From NCBI GenBank assembly GCA_963457665.1, contig OY735219.1, forward strand, positions 41,158,477 through 41,222,476: a stretch of 64,000 nucleotides of DNA. The letters run 5' to 3'. Of this stretch, positions 24,011 to 36,534 are shown piece by piece (position 1 is the first letter of the stretch; each line of letters starts with the position of its first letter). The position numbers were made by a program, and so were the translations under genes. Below the pieces are notes generated by a model. It made no database searches and was not told where the DNA came from. It was given only the letters and a program-made list of their open reading frames with translations. This stretch comes from Thysanoteuthis rhombus. Lineage: Eukaryota; Mollusca; Cephalopoda; Oegopsida; Thysanoteuthidae.

Positions 24011-24850
24011 TAAATATAATCAAATTAGCGGATTTATAACTTCGATTAAAAAATAACCATCTCTCATAGTAGTATAATTTTAAAGCATAACTTTTATGGC
24101 TTTATTTTCCTGCACTGTTTTTTTACTTGATGTGTATAAACATTATCTTAAATGTTTGCAAATTATCTCAAAGGAAAAACATCTTTATAGATAATCACCA
24201 ACTACATATTGGTTACAGATGTCAACTTTATATTTAATGTCTATATTCACTAATCACTTTATATTTAATATTAATATTCACTTGTGTACATTAAGAGAAT
24301 ATTAATTGAAATGTTTTGTCTAAAATTAATGTTTGAAACAAGCCAACTACATTGAACTATCTGTTCAGTTATTAGCAGTAGTTTCTTTTTTCATTATGTA
24401 CTTATCTTTTGGAGTCAACTCCCACATCTCATCTGATTCAACCTTTTTATCAACTCATAAAATACTTCTCTCTTCAGAATGCAATTTATAGATTTCTAAT
24501 ATGCCTAATCCTGGACTTACAACTGGGATCCACTCTGACTGTCAAATTGTATCTCGAAAGGGTTGTAAGTTGGACAAATTTTTCTCTGAAGTATTTGTAT
24601 GCTATGCTTTACCATAGAAAAACCTAATGCATTGTCATTTTTATTCTATATTCACCTTTGTTAATTCAGGTGTGATTTTTCTGGAAGTGTAACTTTTATA
24701 TTTATGTGAATCTTTTATGTCCATGTATTTTTGTTGTATGTACAGACGGTCAGGGTGTAGGTGTACATAACTTGGTGTCAGTTTGTTTTTTAGAATAAGT
24801 CAAATAATAAAATGTTTAGTCTCTCAATAAAAACTGTCATGTGACCAATT
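24011..24850. other. AT-rich DNA with a small imperfect inverted repeat
   Basis: No gene. CTGGACTTACAAC (24511-24523) and GGTTGTAAGTTGGA (24561-24574) are imperfect reverse complements about 40 bases apart, within a segment (TCTGACTGTCAAATTGTATC) of slightly higher complexity. Confidence 0.4.
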
Positions 24851-25200
24851 TCTCTTGATAGCATGCCATGTTGAGGGTGATCAATTTGATAAGTATCAAT
24901 AAATGAGTTCTCTTGCCTTTTGTTGAACAGTGATCATTAAAATCTGGATGTTCAAAAAATTAAACATGAATGTTGCTGATACAAACTAAGGGATCAATTT
25001 AGGATAAACTTACTTTGCAAATTTGCCCAACTAAAATCCTGCTGAGGGGGGGTTTCAAAAAACAAACTTTTTTTCTAGATCTAATAAGGAGTAAATGTTT
25101 AAATTTTCAGCCCTCTAGCTCCATCGGAGCAACCTATACATTGATAGCCAAGCAGTCAGACCATCTTGAAAACTAAAGAAACCTATGTTGACAGTTTTGG
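24850..25200 (-). repeat. Dispersed repeat B, copy 2
   Basis: Reverse complement of the B order. On the plus strand: GCATGCCATGTTGAGGGTGATC, CTTGCCTTTTGTTGAACAGTGATCATTAAA, CTAAGGGATCAATTTAGGATAAAC, a G run, then TAATAAGGAGTAAATGTT and a CTTGAAAACT...AAGAAAC end. Closest to the copies at 29.6 and 48.3 kb. Confidence 0.65.
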
Positions 25201-25389
25201 CAGACAGTTTCTAACATGGTGTTTGCATACTTGTTTTCAGAATCAACCGTGTCCTTATTGATTAATGATCAATTCAACTCCCTCTCAGATGGGAAGTTAA
25301 TTAGAACAGTAAGATTACTTATCTCTGTTAACAAAGTTGGAGAGGTATATGTACTTGGTTGTGTTTCTCCATATACAGGATTTTTCTTG

Positions 25390-25690
25390 GATGAATTCAT
25401 TTGGAATTTTGTTTTAGGATCAGTAATAGGCTACAGAAGAACTTATTGAATTTGGGGGCAGATTAATGTGCAATTACCTCCCCTACATCGTATTCATGTC
25501 CAACACCCTAAATTTCATATCTGATCATTGAATTTCTCCAAAGGTTATCAATGAATATCAATGTAATTTTATGGAATGGTGGACAATTGACTACGGAAGA
25601 ACCGATTAAATTTTGGGGCAGATCCATGCACAATTACTCCCCCTGACTATGGCGTTGGCAGAAGTAAGTGCTCTCTGAGTGCTTTCTTGT
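25390..25690 (+). repeat. Dispersed repeat R, two tandem units
   Basis: Unit 1 GGGGGCAGATTAATGTGCAA; unit 2 TTTTGGGGCAGATCCATGCA followed by CAATTACTCCCCCTGAC, GGCGTTGGCAGAAGT and CTCTCTGAGTGCTTTCTTGT. The end block is the reverse complement of the start of the copy at 19.79 kb, so this marks the edge of the element. The frame at 25216-25449 overlaps it and is not a gene. Confidence 0.65.
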
Positions 25691-27970
25691 CAAATATATG
25701 ATTAATGGATGTTTATTTTACTTGAAATTTACATAGGAATTATTTTGTGGAAAAGATTTAGGTATGAATAAATAATTATTGAAAGCAAATCTACTTTGAA
25801 TAATTTTCAAAGACTAAAATCAGTAAATTGCATTATATAACTGCATTAGGTATAGCAACAACTTGTCAGTTTTTCCCCAAGAGGAATCAGTCATTATATT
25901 TCAGATCAAGATGGCATATATGTTAAAGAGCTGATCTTCCACTTGCACATACAAACTAGACTCGTTTGGTCATCTTGTATTTGTTATATTGTAGTGATGA
26001 AATTGGAACTTGTTTGAAATTTGGCTTGCTTTTGTTTAAAAATAGGATTGATTCTGAAATATGTTATTGATAAATAGATGATTAATTTGAAGATATTCAA
26101 AAACAGTTAGCAAATTACATTGTGAAGCTGGTACAAAACTTTTGTACTTTTTAAAAATTTATTTTAATCAGTCCATCCAAGGAATTATGATAGTGATGAT
26201 TTTGAGAATTGCTCTATCAAGTTATATCTATTAATATAACTTACTAATATTTTCAAGACAAAATTTACTAGTGCTACTGTTTAGTTCTGACTTGAGAGAA
26301 AACTACTCGTTAGTTATAACTTTGTTTCTTTCATAGTTATATCAATAAAATTCCATTTAACTATGTTCATGTGCTAGATTTGTAAATGAAGAGTGTGATT
26401 CCAAAATAGAATAAGCACCATTTTAAAAAGAAAATGAGTTAAATTGAATGAAAAATCAAATTGTAGATTTAAATTTCTCATCTTATTACAACCTTTATAG
26501 ACTGCATGTACATATAAAAAAGTTGTAATAAGATAATGAAATTGAAAATCACAATTTGTGTTTCAGAATCATACTCTTCATATATATATAATATATATGT
26601 ATATGTGTGTTATGTCATCCACAGACAGCTGTTTCATTGTATTACAACTCTTTGGTGTGGCTATAGACTATCCATTTTCCCATCCAGTTCCACAAGGTAG
26701 GATTGAAACCTTCACTTCAGACCTGGAAGCCGGTATCCTATCGTAGCTCCAAGGAACTGGACAGTCAGTAAGGTTGAATTTAAGCGATATATTTATTTAG
26801 CTTATATCCCCCATCCACCAGTGTGCTCTATTCCTATGGAAGAGCATTGCACATTTACATTCATTAATGTATTTTTTCTATCAAAAAAGAACAAATACCA
26901 CTCTTAGTTCATTGCCATAAAATAATTTTCTGGGTGTCCAAGTATTTTTTGATATAAAACTAACTGGTATTTTCTCACTAAATCGTGAAAATATACTAAA
27001 ATAAAATTGGAAGTGATGTAACTGTAAAACAAACATTGAAAGATTAGATTTCTAAATGAATATTGCTTGTTTGCTTACCAACACTTTGCCATTATCTTTA
27101 GGCAATCTATGAATGTTAATGCCTGGTTGTGCCAAATATTAGGCATTCTCTGCTCTAAATACCAACTGTAACCCATGAGAATATTAGCAAGAATTGTGTC
27201 ACTATTTTATATCCACAATTTTGAAAAAACTTGTAGGAAAAGTAGTAGTGCTGATGCTATATGCTACTTTAAAAAAAATTGTATAAATGAAAGAGAAGGC
27301 GTAACTGAATTATATTCAAAGCCCACTTTCATATAATCTTATATTTTTCAATATACAATTGTTTTAACTTAGAAACATTTCAGAGAAAAATAAAATTTCC
27401 TTCTTACATGAAGGATGATAATGTTTGAATAAACTTTAGAATGTGTACATTTGATGTCTATTTCTTTTCTTTTTTTTCTCTTAGAAATTTGTTTTTAAAG
27501 CAGTAATTCTCGAATGAATATCATTATTGTAAGTGGTAATAACATCGCAATTCACTGTATACAAATCAGTACTCATGTTTTTATTCTTTTTTGTCTGAGA
27601 TTTTCAGATGAATAGATGATACTCAATGATATTTTTGGAGAAGCCATATTGTCTTTTTTACACAACATTTTAGCTGGTAGAGTCTTCAGTCTTCCTCTGG
27701 GGACATAACTTACACCATTAAACTGGTGTGTCAAGAATAACAAAAATCAAGATGTTCGTAGAAATGAAAAATGGAAATAAAAGTTTATCCTTGATATATC
27801 TTTAAATAATCATTGTCTACAAGATATATATCACAGGGGTTATACTGAAATGACTAATTTCACAATACCTCTCTCTGTAAGTTCTTATTTCTGCATCACT
27901 CAAGACATTACCAACCCGTCAACCCCATCTCGACTCTTCGGGCAGTAATACAAGGTTACATAGAGCAGAA
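25691..27970. other. AT-rich DNA, nothing recognised
   Basis: Includes a short (AT)n tract at 26580-26606. A less AT-rich patch at 26630-26780 (CCAGTTCCACAAGGTAGG, AGCTCCAAGGAACTGG) might be an old repeat, but no second copy was found. Confidence 0.45.
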
Positions 27971-27977
27971 CTTCTCT

Positions 27978-28105
27978 ATGAAATTTTGTTGAAGGTTGGG
28001 CAATGGGCTATAGAAGTGATTAAATATTTGGGGTGTATCCATGCACAATTATTTTTTTTGACAAAAGCATTGGCAGAGTTGTATGCTCTCCGAGTGCTTT
28101 CTAGT
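27978..28105 (+). repeat. Dispersed repeat R, single unit
   Basis: ATGAAATTTTGTTGAAGG, TTGGGCAATGGGCTATAG, GGGGTGTATCCATGCACAAT, GCATTGGCAGAGTTGTATGC, CTCCGAGTGCTTTCTAG: one complete unit with the same right edge as at 25.69 kb. Confidence 0.65.
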
Positions 28106-29095
28106 TTTACAGGCGTGGTTGTTAGTGTTTAAACTTTCTGTTTGCTACTCTTTTTTTGCTTAACAATAATTCCTTATTATAATTGCTATTTATTAATTTT
28201 ACTATAGATTCCATTGTAATTAATGCTGAATTCATTGTGAATTATAAAAGCTATATGGTAATTGTGTTGCTACTAAATTTTGCACAATATAGAAATTAGA
28301 CATTTTATTAAGTACCTAAAATATCGTCTATCAGAATTTCATAATTTTTTTTTTGTACAATGAATTCATTTCATTAAAGATACCTTCCTTGATTTAAAAC
28401 TCATAATTTTGCTAAATTTATGAATTTAACCTTATATTATTGTACCTTTTCAACACCAAATTTGTTCTATTATAGTCCAAGGTACATCAATGTCTTTGAG
28501 GTGGGCCATAGAGGAAAAAAGTTTCAAACCACTGTTCCAACCTTTACTTGATTGCCATATTGTATGTCTGACTAAATAAAAAGTAGTAGCTGAAGGTCTT
28601 CATTTCACCTGTATCAATGTTGTTTTAGCTGCTTAGTCTTTACTTTTTCTTCTACCAATAAGAAGTAATTTAGCTTGGTCAATGGGTACATACATTTATC
28701 TAGAAGAATGTTTCTTTTCACAACAGAATCTGCCCTTAATATTTCTTTGAAGTACATGGCATTAGTTGTGAGATGTGCTGCTTTAATATTTTTATCTTGA
28801 CACGGGTTGCTGAACGTTATGACTAAAAGATAAACTCTCCGTAAGAATTTCATTTTTAAGTAGATCTACAATGATTTTGCCATTAATCCTAAAAATAACC
28901 TGATGGTTTTACAATACATGTTTTTATGTCTTCAATTGGAAGAAAAAAATTGAAACTGAAAATTAATACCCTCATAAGCTTAAATAAATTAACATTGAAT
29001 GTTATCCCTTTGAATTTTTTAATTTTTTGTGCAAGTATTTCTATGATTGTCTGCTGCACTAGAATTTACATTTAGATGACTTTAGAACATTTGAA
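28106..29095. other. AT-rich DNA, nothing recognised
   Basis: The 79-codon minus frame at 28614-28853 has no recognised domain. Confidence 0.5.
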
Positions 29096-29104
29096 AATTA
29101 TTGC

Positions 29105-29555
29105 TTTAAAAAAAAGAGTATACAACCAATCCATCTTCCCTATAGTCATCTATGGAGCTGAAACATGCAACCTAACCGAGAGACAAACCCGCAAACTGAG
29201 AACCATGCAACATGCCCATTAGAGAATCATGCTCAACATCACATGGATAAACCACAAGACAGCACAGTATATAAGGAAAAAAACAGGAGTCCTAGACATC
29301 ATAGAAACCATTAAGAAACTCGAATGGCAATGGGCTGTCATGTTGCAAGAATAGCAGACAACAGATAGACATCGCAACACACAACATGGATCACCAGTTC
29401 AAATACAGAACCAAGGCTTGAATGTCAGGGCCAGCAGAGTATGAGATGGCAGGATGAACTGGACAGGTTCAGAAAATATTGGCTCTGCAATGCCCATGAT
29501 GGAGGGAAAGTCTATGTCCAATGATGGACAATAAAAGACTGATGATGATGACAAC
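29105..29555 (+). pseudogene. RTE/jockey-like LINE, 3' end (copy 2, best read)
   Basis: This plus-strand copy gives the clearest protein trace of the family: ILPIVIYGAETWNLTERQTR, then RTMQHAH with an in-frame stop, RIMLNITWINHKT, KKLEWQWA-VMLQE-like, and near the end a block ending KVYVQ and a stop. These match the region C-terminal to the reverse transcriptase palm of RTE/jockey-type elements. The 3' end is ACAATAAAAGACTGATGATGATGAC, the tail shared with the minus-strand copies. Truncated at the 5' side, with several stops, hence a dead copy. Confidence 0.85.
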
Positions 29556-29589
29556 TAAACATATTCATTTTAATAAATACCAAGTCATT

Positions 29590-29860
29590 TTCATCTTTTG
29601 TGATCAGTTTTAAGATTGGTATTAAAATTGGGCACACACTAAGCAACCAATTTAGCATGAACTTACATTGCTGATTGAACCCTGACTAAAAGACTATTTA
29701 GAGGGGGAATTTTAAGAAAACAAAAATAGTTTTTCTTAGATATAATAAGGAGTGAATGTTCAAGTTCTCATTGTACACAGAATACATAGCCAGCCAGACC
29801 AACTTAAAAACTGAAGAAACTATGCTGTCAGTTCTAGTTTCTGATATGTTTCACCTAGTT
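29590..29860 (-). repeat. Dispersed repeat B, copy 3
   Basis: Plus-strand order: ACACTAAGCAACCAATTTAG, CATGAACTTACATTG, GAGGGGGAATTTTAAG, ATATAATAAGGAGTGAATGT, ATACATAGCCAGCCAGACCA, ACTGAAGAAACTATGCTGTC. This runs parallel to 24960-25200. It starts right after the LINE 3' end, so the two insertions are adjacent. Confidence 0.6.
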
Positions 29861-32650
29861 AGACCTAGAAGAGATATTATTACCCTTTTATCATGATGGT
29901 AGATTTGAGTGTAGGATCTTGTGCCATACTATTATGCTTGTGAACAGGTCTCTCATTATTTCTCTATCAAATTACTCAATTATTTCATGCTTTTGTTTTG
30001 TCCAAGCAATATTTATCTGACAAAGATAAATGATGGTCCTGGAAGCTATTTTAAACTTAGTTACATTACTTGATGTTGCTAAATATATATGGTTTGCTTG
30101 ATTTTTCTTCTTTTACTCTGAATATTCTTCCAAAACCCTAAGGAAAGAATATCAACAGTTAGTGCTTATAAAATACCTAAGTACAAACAGACATTCAATT
30201 TTGTTTTTGAGCTGAATGCTCTAAAATGTCAAGTTGATTCAAAACAAATGTTGCCATTCTTGAAAATGACCTTAAATTTAAAACCCGATGCCTGCCATTT
30301 TAGCTTTGTTTATGCTGACCCCACCTCCTTTATTTTTCTTATTTCTTGACATCTGCCAGACAGAAAGTGAGCAATTATTTCATCTAACATGAGCTAAACT
30401 TCTTCATGTTTGAACAGTTGTTAAAACTTATCATCTCACTTCAGTCATTAAGAGCGGTCATTAAGAACAAATAAGAATGCCAGAATTTAAATATTTTTTG
30501 TTGGATTTTTTTGAATACCTGCTTGCAACCCTTCTAGGTTTCATGCTGCTTGTCTGTTTCTCTTTATTGGTTGGAAAAAGATCTGCATCATTCTTCATCT
30601 TTTGTTAAAAATGACTTGTAATTCAATTATGTTGAGTAACTTAGTGCACTACCATTTCCATGGCTGGCATCATTAGGAAAATTGAAATCTCTGCCTAGTC
30701 TGGTTCCCACAGGAGTTGAAGAAAAAAAAAATCTCGGAAAAGGAGAAAATATATTCTTCCTGTCCTGACTTTTCTCCTTTTCTACTGCTTTTTTTGCAAG
30801 AATATATGAAGTGATAATAATGAAAGGTAGTTGTAAGTAGATGAGATTTGAATTTATCACCTAAAGTATATCGAGCTTTATTTTAAAAACTTTCATCCTG
30901 TTAGGGGAGGGGGGGGAGGATCTTTTTTTTCTTTTTTTTTACTATCATATTTTAACAGGTTTTAATGCTTATTGAACCTTACAATTTTTTATGGCTAAAG
31001 TTTATAAATAAACATTCTATCAACTTTTCTTGAAGCCTTAACAGTTGATCTGAATCGTAAATGAGGGATAGTTATTTTGTTGTACTTCATCTTTGGTTGA
31101 TGGAATTGTTTTAAATGTTAAGATATATTCAAGGTACTAACTTAATTTCCTTTTATTTTACATTCATCATTTTAGTGTGCTGTGCGCAATGTCTCAACAA
31201 TGGAAGCGTTTTCTATTTGTTGTTGTTGTTGTTTTTGTTTTTCAATTTTGATTTATATTTCAACAAAAATGAACATCGAGATCTTGTTGAATCATAATCC
31301 TGTATCACAAAAATACATCTATAACATTATTTTGCTTTTGAGATTTGTATAATAATTCAAAAAGCGCCAATATAAATATGATAAATTCAAATAATTTTCA
31401 TAATTGTTAGGTCTTACAAGATTCCTTTTATATCATCTAATTTGTTTTTGTTTTTCATGTTATAGCTGTTAGAAAGATTAGAATATCTGAAGATGAATAC
31501 ATAAATGTATAACTGTTATATCAGAAAATGCTTTTTTCAAAATAAAATTAAATCCATATCTTTTACTATTACTGATTCAATTTTTTATGATTGAAAAAGT
31601 TTGCAGTAGATAATGCATCTAAAGAGCAAGGTTCCTTAAAACTGAACTTAAATTGCTTTCAAGATAATCCATCAGTACTCTATTCCATACTTTCACTGTG
31701 AATATCTTTACCTTTTATCACAAGATATACCTGAAATTTACACATGTATATCAGAAACTGCCAACCAAAACTGTCAGAATAATTTTCCTCAGTTTTTATG
31801 TCGTCCCACCTGATTGGCTATCTGTTCATGTGTCATGTATACAGGCTGGAGGGTTGAAAATGCAATTTTCGATCCTTTTTGTACCTGAAAAATTTAGAAA
31901 AAAACTTGAGCATTAAAAATCTGCCTTCTGCTCTTCTAAGCTATTTCCTTGCCCTGGTATTAAAAATCTATTTTGTTCCTGCTTTTGACATCAAAATCAG
32001 TTGTCAAGCCACATGCTTTTTAAAGTCATTAGTGTGATAAAAACCTTGAACTGTTTAAACTTATATTTGATAAATTTTTGTATATACCAGTGACCTGCTC
32101 ATCATTGTTTCAGGTCAATTGACTTTACTATGTTAAGAATCATGCTACAGTGATTCACAAATGTTGGTTAGCTATTGTTAACTCTGCCTCAACCCTGAGA
32201 ATAACTACTTGACCAATAAAGTGATCAAAGGTCAATAGACAGTCTTGTTAAGATGGCTCATTTCAGCTATCATTGTTTCAGACTTGTTGCTTTCTTGTAA
32301 AAGTATCTAACCTTAATCTAGGAAAATTGGTGCAAATTTTGTATGATATAATTTTGAAGTGATTTAATGTAAATTGTCTATTTATACAGAATGATTTAGC
32401 ATACGAGAATCTTCATTAATTTAACATGAATTTAAGTTTTTAATTTTGATTTTGATTCTTTTTGTTTAAAACTCTGTACATATTTGTTATGCAACCACTA
32501 ATTTTCATTAAATGTAAGTTACTGCAATTTTTGTTTGAAAAATATCTTTTTTGATAAAATTTGATCTATTGGACAAATTAACAGACAAAATGATGGGATA
32601 GAATGAATGATCGTATCAAGAACTGCTTCAAGAAAAATTGTATCAATGCA
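29861..32650. other. AT-rich DNA, no gene recognised
   Basis: Contains the hairpin at 30738-30781, a G-rich/T-rich run at 30903-30940 and ordinary AT-rich DNA. Frames at 30627-30860, 31115-31297 and 31698-31916 show no domain. Confidence 0.45.
30738..30781. repeat. Perfect 12-base inverted repeat
   Basis: AAAAGGAGAAAA (30738-30749) and TTTTCTCCTTTT (30770-30781), separated by 20 bases. Purine/pyrimidine-biased arms make chance plausible. Confidence 0.6.
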
Positions 32651-32654
32651 CCTA

Positions 32655-32715
32655 CGGAAATTCAATGGATATTCGAACCTCTGCCCTGGACACATCCATT
32701 CGGCCACCATTGTAA
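32655..32715 (-). mobile_element. tRNA-like SINE head (A and B boxes)
   Basis: On the minus strand, the A box TGGCCGAATGG (plus 32696-32706) fits TRGYNNARNNG at every fixed position. The B box GGTTCGAATAT (plus 32669-32679) lies 16 bases further on. This gap is shorter than in a normal tRNA, so the anticodon arm is reduced. It resembles the tRNA-like head at 33.69 kb. Too degenerate for a tRNA gene. Confidence 0.5.
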
Positions 32716-33680
32716 TGCTTGAATATAAAGGTGAAATTGACTTGCGAATACTAAATCAAGAGTTTTTTTTTATGTTTGTAATTATTCAAATCAGACATCT
32801 GTATTTATTCTTGTCTGTTCTTCAGATAATTTTGATGCATTACACCTGTAAAGACTGAATTTAAGATTTTCTTTTGAATTTTAATTACATTTTAACAAGG
32901 TCTGCCAATTTGAAATTTATACCCTAACCATCATAATCTTCCATCTGTACTATCAAGTTAATTTGATTCCTTGTTCTACTCAATACTGAATGCAGGCTGC
33001 AGGAGGAACACACCTAGTTTATCAAAGGATTGTCCTTGATTTGTTTATCATCCTTGCAAAAGAAAGAATAATGCTTGTTTTTGATTTAGAACTATTCATT
33101 AGTTGAAAAGTATAATTCGAACATTGTGATTCAATAGTCAAGAAAGTAATGTCGTTATTGCTAGGCTTGATTTTTCTTCTGTCAACCTAAAATCCCATTC
33201 ACTGTCTGTAAAATGACTATTACGCTTCTTGATAGAACTGGCTGGGACAAAAAAGGAGAAAAGGGAAATGCACTAACATTTTTTTAAATACCGTGAATGG
33301 AAACAGTCAAGAGAATAGTGTCTGTACTGTCAGGTTAGACTTTTTTTCTGTCAGCTTAACATCCCATTTATTGTGATTAAAGAATGTTATTGCATTTTAT
33401 TTTATTTTTTTTCTGTGAATCCAATATTTCAATAATAATGAAATGATTATTCTTTCTATTTTTCAACAGTTAAAGTGATGATAGCAATCACTGTAAAATT
33501 TGAAATCTGTCATGTTAAAGTGTAATAGAAATCCAAAGAAAACATTAAATTCAGTTTCCATCATTTTAAATGAGTTTAGAGCATCGATACATAACAAAAA
33601 AAAAATAGTGACAGATTAAGATAATTACAAACATTAAAAAAAACTTTTGGTTTGTCCCAACTCGCCTTTATGTTGAAACT
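32716..33680. other. AT-rich DNA, nothing recognised
   Basis: Two similar segments (33110-33210 and 33290-33380: 'TCAAGA(A/G)A...TTTTTCTTCTGTCA..CTTAA/CTAAAATCCCATT') suggest an old local duplication about 180 bases apart. Confidence 0.4.
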
Positions 33681-33684
33681 GTAG

Positions 33685-33750
33685 AATGGTGGCCTAATAG
33701 ATTTGTCATTTGCCTGCCTATCTCTAGGTGGGAGGTTCAAATCATGGCAG
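33685..33750 (+). mobile_element. tRNA-like SINE head (A and B boxes)
   Basis: The A box TGGCCTAATAG at 33690-33700 is a full match to the polymerase III consensus. The B box GGTTCAAATCA at 33734-33744 matches except at the end. The spacing (about 33 bases between boxes) is tRNA-like. GTGCCCCAGCAGG follows. Probably a SINE of a different family from the pair at 5 kb. Confidence 0.6.
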
Positions 33751-33779
33751 GATTTTTTGTGCCCCAGCAGGTTCTTGAT

Positions 33780-34960
33780 CAGAAAGCATAACAGTCCTGC
33801 ATAAAAGCAAACAGAATAATATCATAGATTTTTTTGGACAGTAACAATCTTAGAATGACAATTAGACCATATGATTTCCTTAGCGTATCTCTGTTTAGCC
33901 AAAAGCTTTTAGCATAGGCAATGATGGACAGAAGAGCCAGCCAAACAGTTTGAGTGACAAAGAATTTGAGAGTGTTTGCCTTTACAAATAGAGAAAGGTT
34001 AGGAGAGAGAAAGACACACACTTCCAGAATATTTGTATCTTTATATTTTTCAACATGAGAAAATTTTAAAGAATGCAAAATAGAAAACTTAGTGGTATTT
34101 TTCAGTGAAACTTGTTATTGAGCTTATGCATAACAGCTGACAACTAGTAGTAATTAACTTGGTGATTAACATTGAACTGGTAGTTATGAAGTAAAAGTTT
34201 GTGAGGATCATTAACCTTAACAACTGAAGCTGGCAACAAAGAATCACCAATGCATGTATGAAAGTTATGTTATTTTTTCTTGTTTCCCATTTCTTGTATT
34301 ACCAAGTTGATGTATGATTGGCATATCAAATGTTAGCTTTGCCCCCTCATAGGCTGCACAGCATTCTATTCTTTTTAAATTGGCCTTTTTGAGCTGAACG
34401 AAAATGTCATTTTCATTTAATGTAGACAGTAGTTTTGTACAGCTCTCAGTTGACACTTTCAACATTACGAACTAGGCTGCTTATAACTTGATTCTATGTC
34501 AGAAGTTTATTGAAGTGAACCATCATAAAAATATGAATCATTGGATCTAATAGTAAAAAGCATGTAAGAAGAAAAACAGACATCTTTCTGTCTGTTCAGT
34601 TGTTGTTATAGCTATCTAGTTCTGTAATTGAAAAAGCTTGAATATTTTCTCTTATTTTTTACTTTCTTTTTATTTCTGCTTATTTATTTCCAGATTTATT
34701 ATGCTATTTTTGGAGATGTCTGAGTTATAAGGTGTGATTACTTCATAGTTTGTTTTGTTTATTATAATTAAATTATAAGAAGTCTAATAAACACAGCCTT
34801 TTTTATCAAATACATGGAGGAAAGATAGTCAACTACCCTTTCCAGTCTTGCTGATTCTATTATCTAGGTTATTTTCTATCCGAGTTGAGCATAGTTTAAA
34901 GAATTTGTTCTTTGTTATTGTTTATATATATTCTTTATCATTCTCTCTCTCTATTTATTC
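33780..34960. other. AT-rich DNA, nothing recognised
   Basis: Minus frames 33779-34078 (99 codons) and 34265-34465 have no recognised domain. A short CT run lies at 34943-34951. Confidence 0.45.
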
Positions 34961-34966
34961 TAGGGA

Positions 34967-35800
34967 TGTTACAAAATGCACAATCGTGGCTGCTGTTTTC
35001 TTTGCACTCTTCTGCTGAGTGGTTGAAATGCCTTGCACAGGGTACCCTCAAATTACTGGCTACCAAGTGGCCTTTTCTATGAATTTAATCAGGGTATCTT
35101 AGTATGATGGAACGTAAAGTACCTCTCCATTGCCTAGTTTTCAAAAAAAATTTTCCCATGTGTGGATGTCCATTCTAGCAATGTCCAAAAAATTCCGTCA
35201 AATCCAGTGTGTGTCGAAATTTGTTCTAGCCTATAGACGTTAACAAGACCTAAATAATTTAAGTCATTGTTTTATCTGAAAACTGGTGATTTTAGGTTGC
35301 CAAAATTACTGTATTGTTTTTTTCTATAGTGTTTATTTAACTAATTAAGTAATTAATTACCCAGTGGGTGATAAGGTTGTGTCATTGACCATGCTATAAT
35401 TTCATTTTATTCCTAATTTCATTAGATTAAGATGAGGAATAAGAAAATTATTACTATCATTTGTCTTTTCTTGTGCATTTAATCAAGTAATTGAGTGGTT
35501 GTTTTGATCTGTGTCATGGACCATGCATTGTCTTGAGTATGCCATAATCTATATTGTATTCTGAATTTCATTTGGTAAGTCAGAGAAATAAGGAAGTTAT
35601 GGCTATTTATACTTTTCAGTTGGTTGAGATCACAGATTTTGTGTTTAATTGATATTAAAACTGTAGGTTTCTTGAGACCCTAAAATTGCTGTAACTTCCT
35701 TGTTTATAAACATTTTCACAATCTTGGTATCATTTATTTACTTATTGGAAGCACTGATGAAATAACAATGAATTTAAGCAACTTGATCCCTTTTGCAACA
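34967..35800 (+). mobile_element. TIR element A, copy 2 (two internal units)
   Basis: Starts TGTTACAAAATGCACAATCG and ends TTTTGCAACA. The ends are inverted repeats of about 10 bases with one mismatch. Colinear with copies 1 and 3 through GAGTGGTTGAAATGCCTTGC, CTACCAAGTGGCCTTTTC and AAAATTGCTGTAACTTCC. The internal unit ('AATTAAGTAATTAATTACCC ... GTGTCATTGACC ... AATTTCAT') is present twice, about 160 bases apart. No transposase. Confidence 0.75.
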
Positions 35801-36534
35801 TTACTACATATTATCTTTGTCTATATGTATTCTTTATTATTTTCTATATCTTAAGATGTAAAAGGATGGATTAGACATAATTAACATTTTTCTGTATTCT
35901 CTCTTTGCATTTTAAGCAAAGACAAACATAGATACATGGAAATTCATTGTTTTTTTGAGTATTCACTTAATAAATCCTTTTTGTAAGAAAAATATTTTTT
36001 TATAAAATTTGATTTTCAATTTGCTCTATTAGAATGAACCTAGAACTTTACTGAGTTCAAAAATAGTTAAGGTACATAAAATGCTGGAGGTAACATACCT
36101 TTTTGAGAGTATGTGCTCATGTTGGTGATAATCTAGAAAAAAAAAAAAGCCGCAGATAATCATTATTATGTTTTTTTTTGTTTTTTTTTCTTAAATTATT
36201 TTATGGAGAGAGAGAGTGAAGAAAATGCTTGAAAGCATTCTTGAAGGGTTTTTTTTATAAAACACTATCAAAAATCATGTCTCCCGCATGCCAATAAAAC
36301 ATTTTCATGTGCCACCTTTACAACGTGTGCCATTGGTTCACCATTCTTGGTTTATGCCTATAGTATAATTTCACTTGGGATAAGAGTAATTACTCAAACT
36401 CTATCAAAGTTACAGCTCATACTGAAGTGGAATGCCATCGATTATAGATTTAATCCTTGTTGGATACTCTATAAATGTGAGCTTCTACCAATCTAATCAA
36501 AACTTCAGGTTATCTCAAGTGATAATCAAATAAA

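Noticed and set aside
34265..34465. 66-codon minus frame with balanced residues
   Set aside because: No recognised motif; not supported as an exon.
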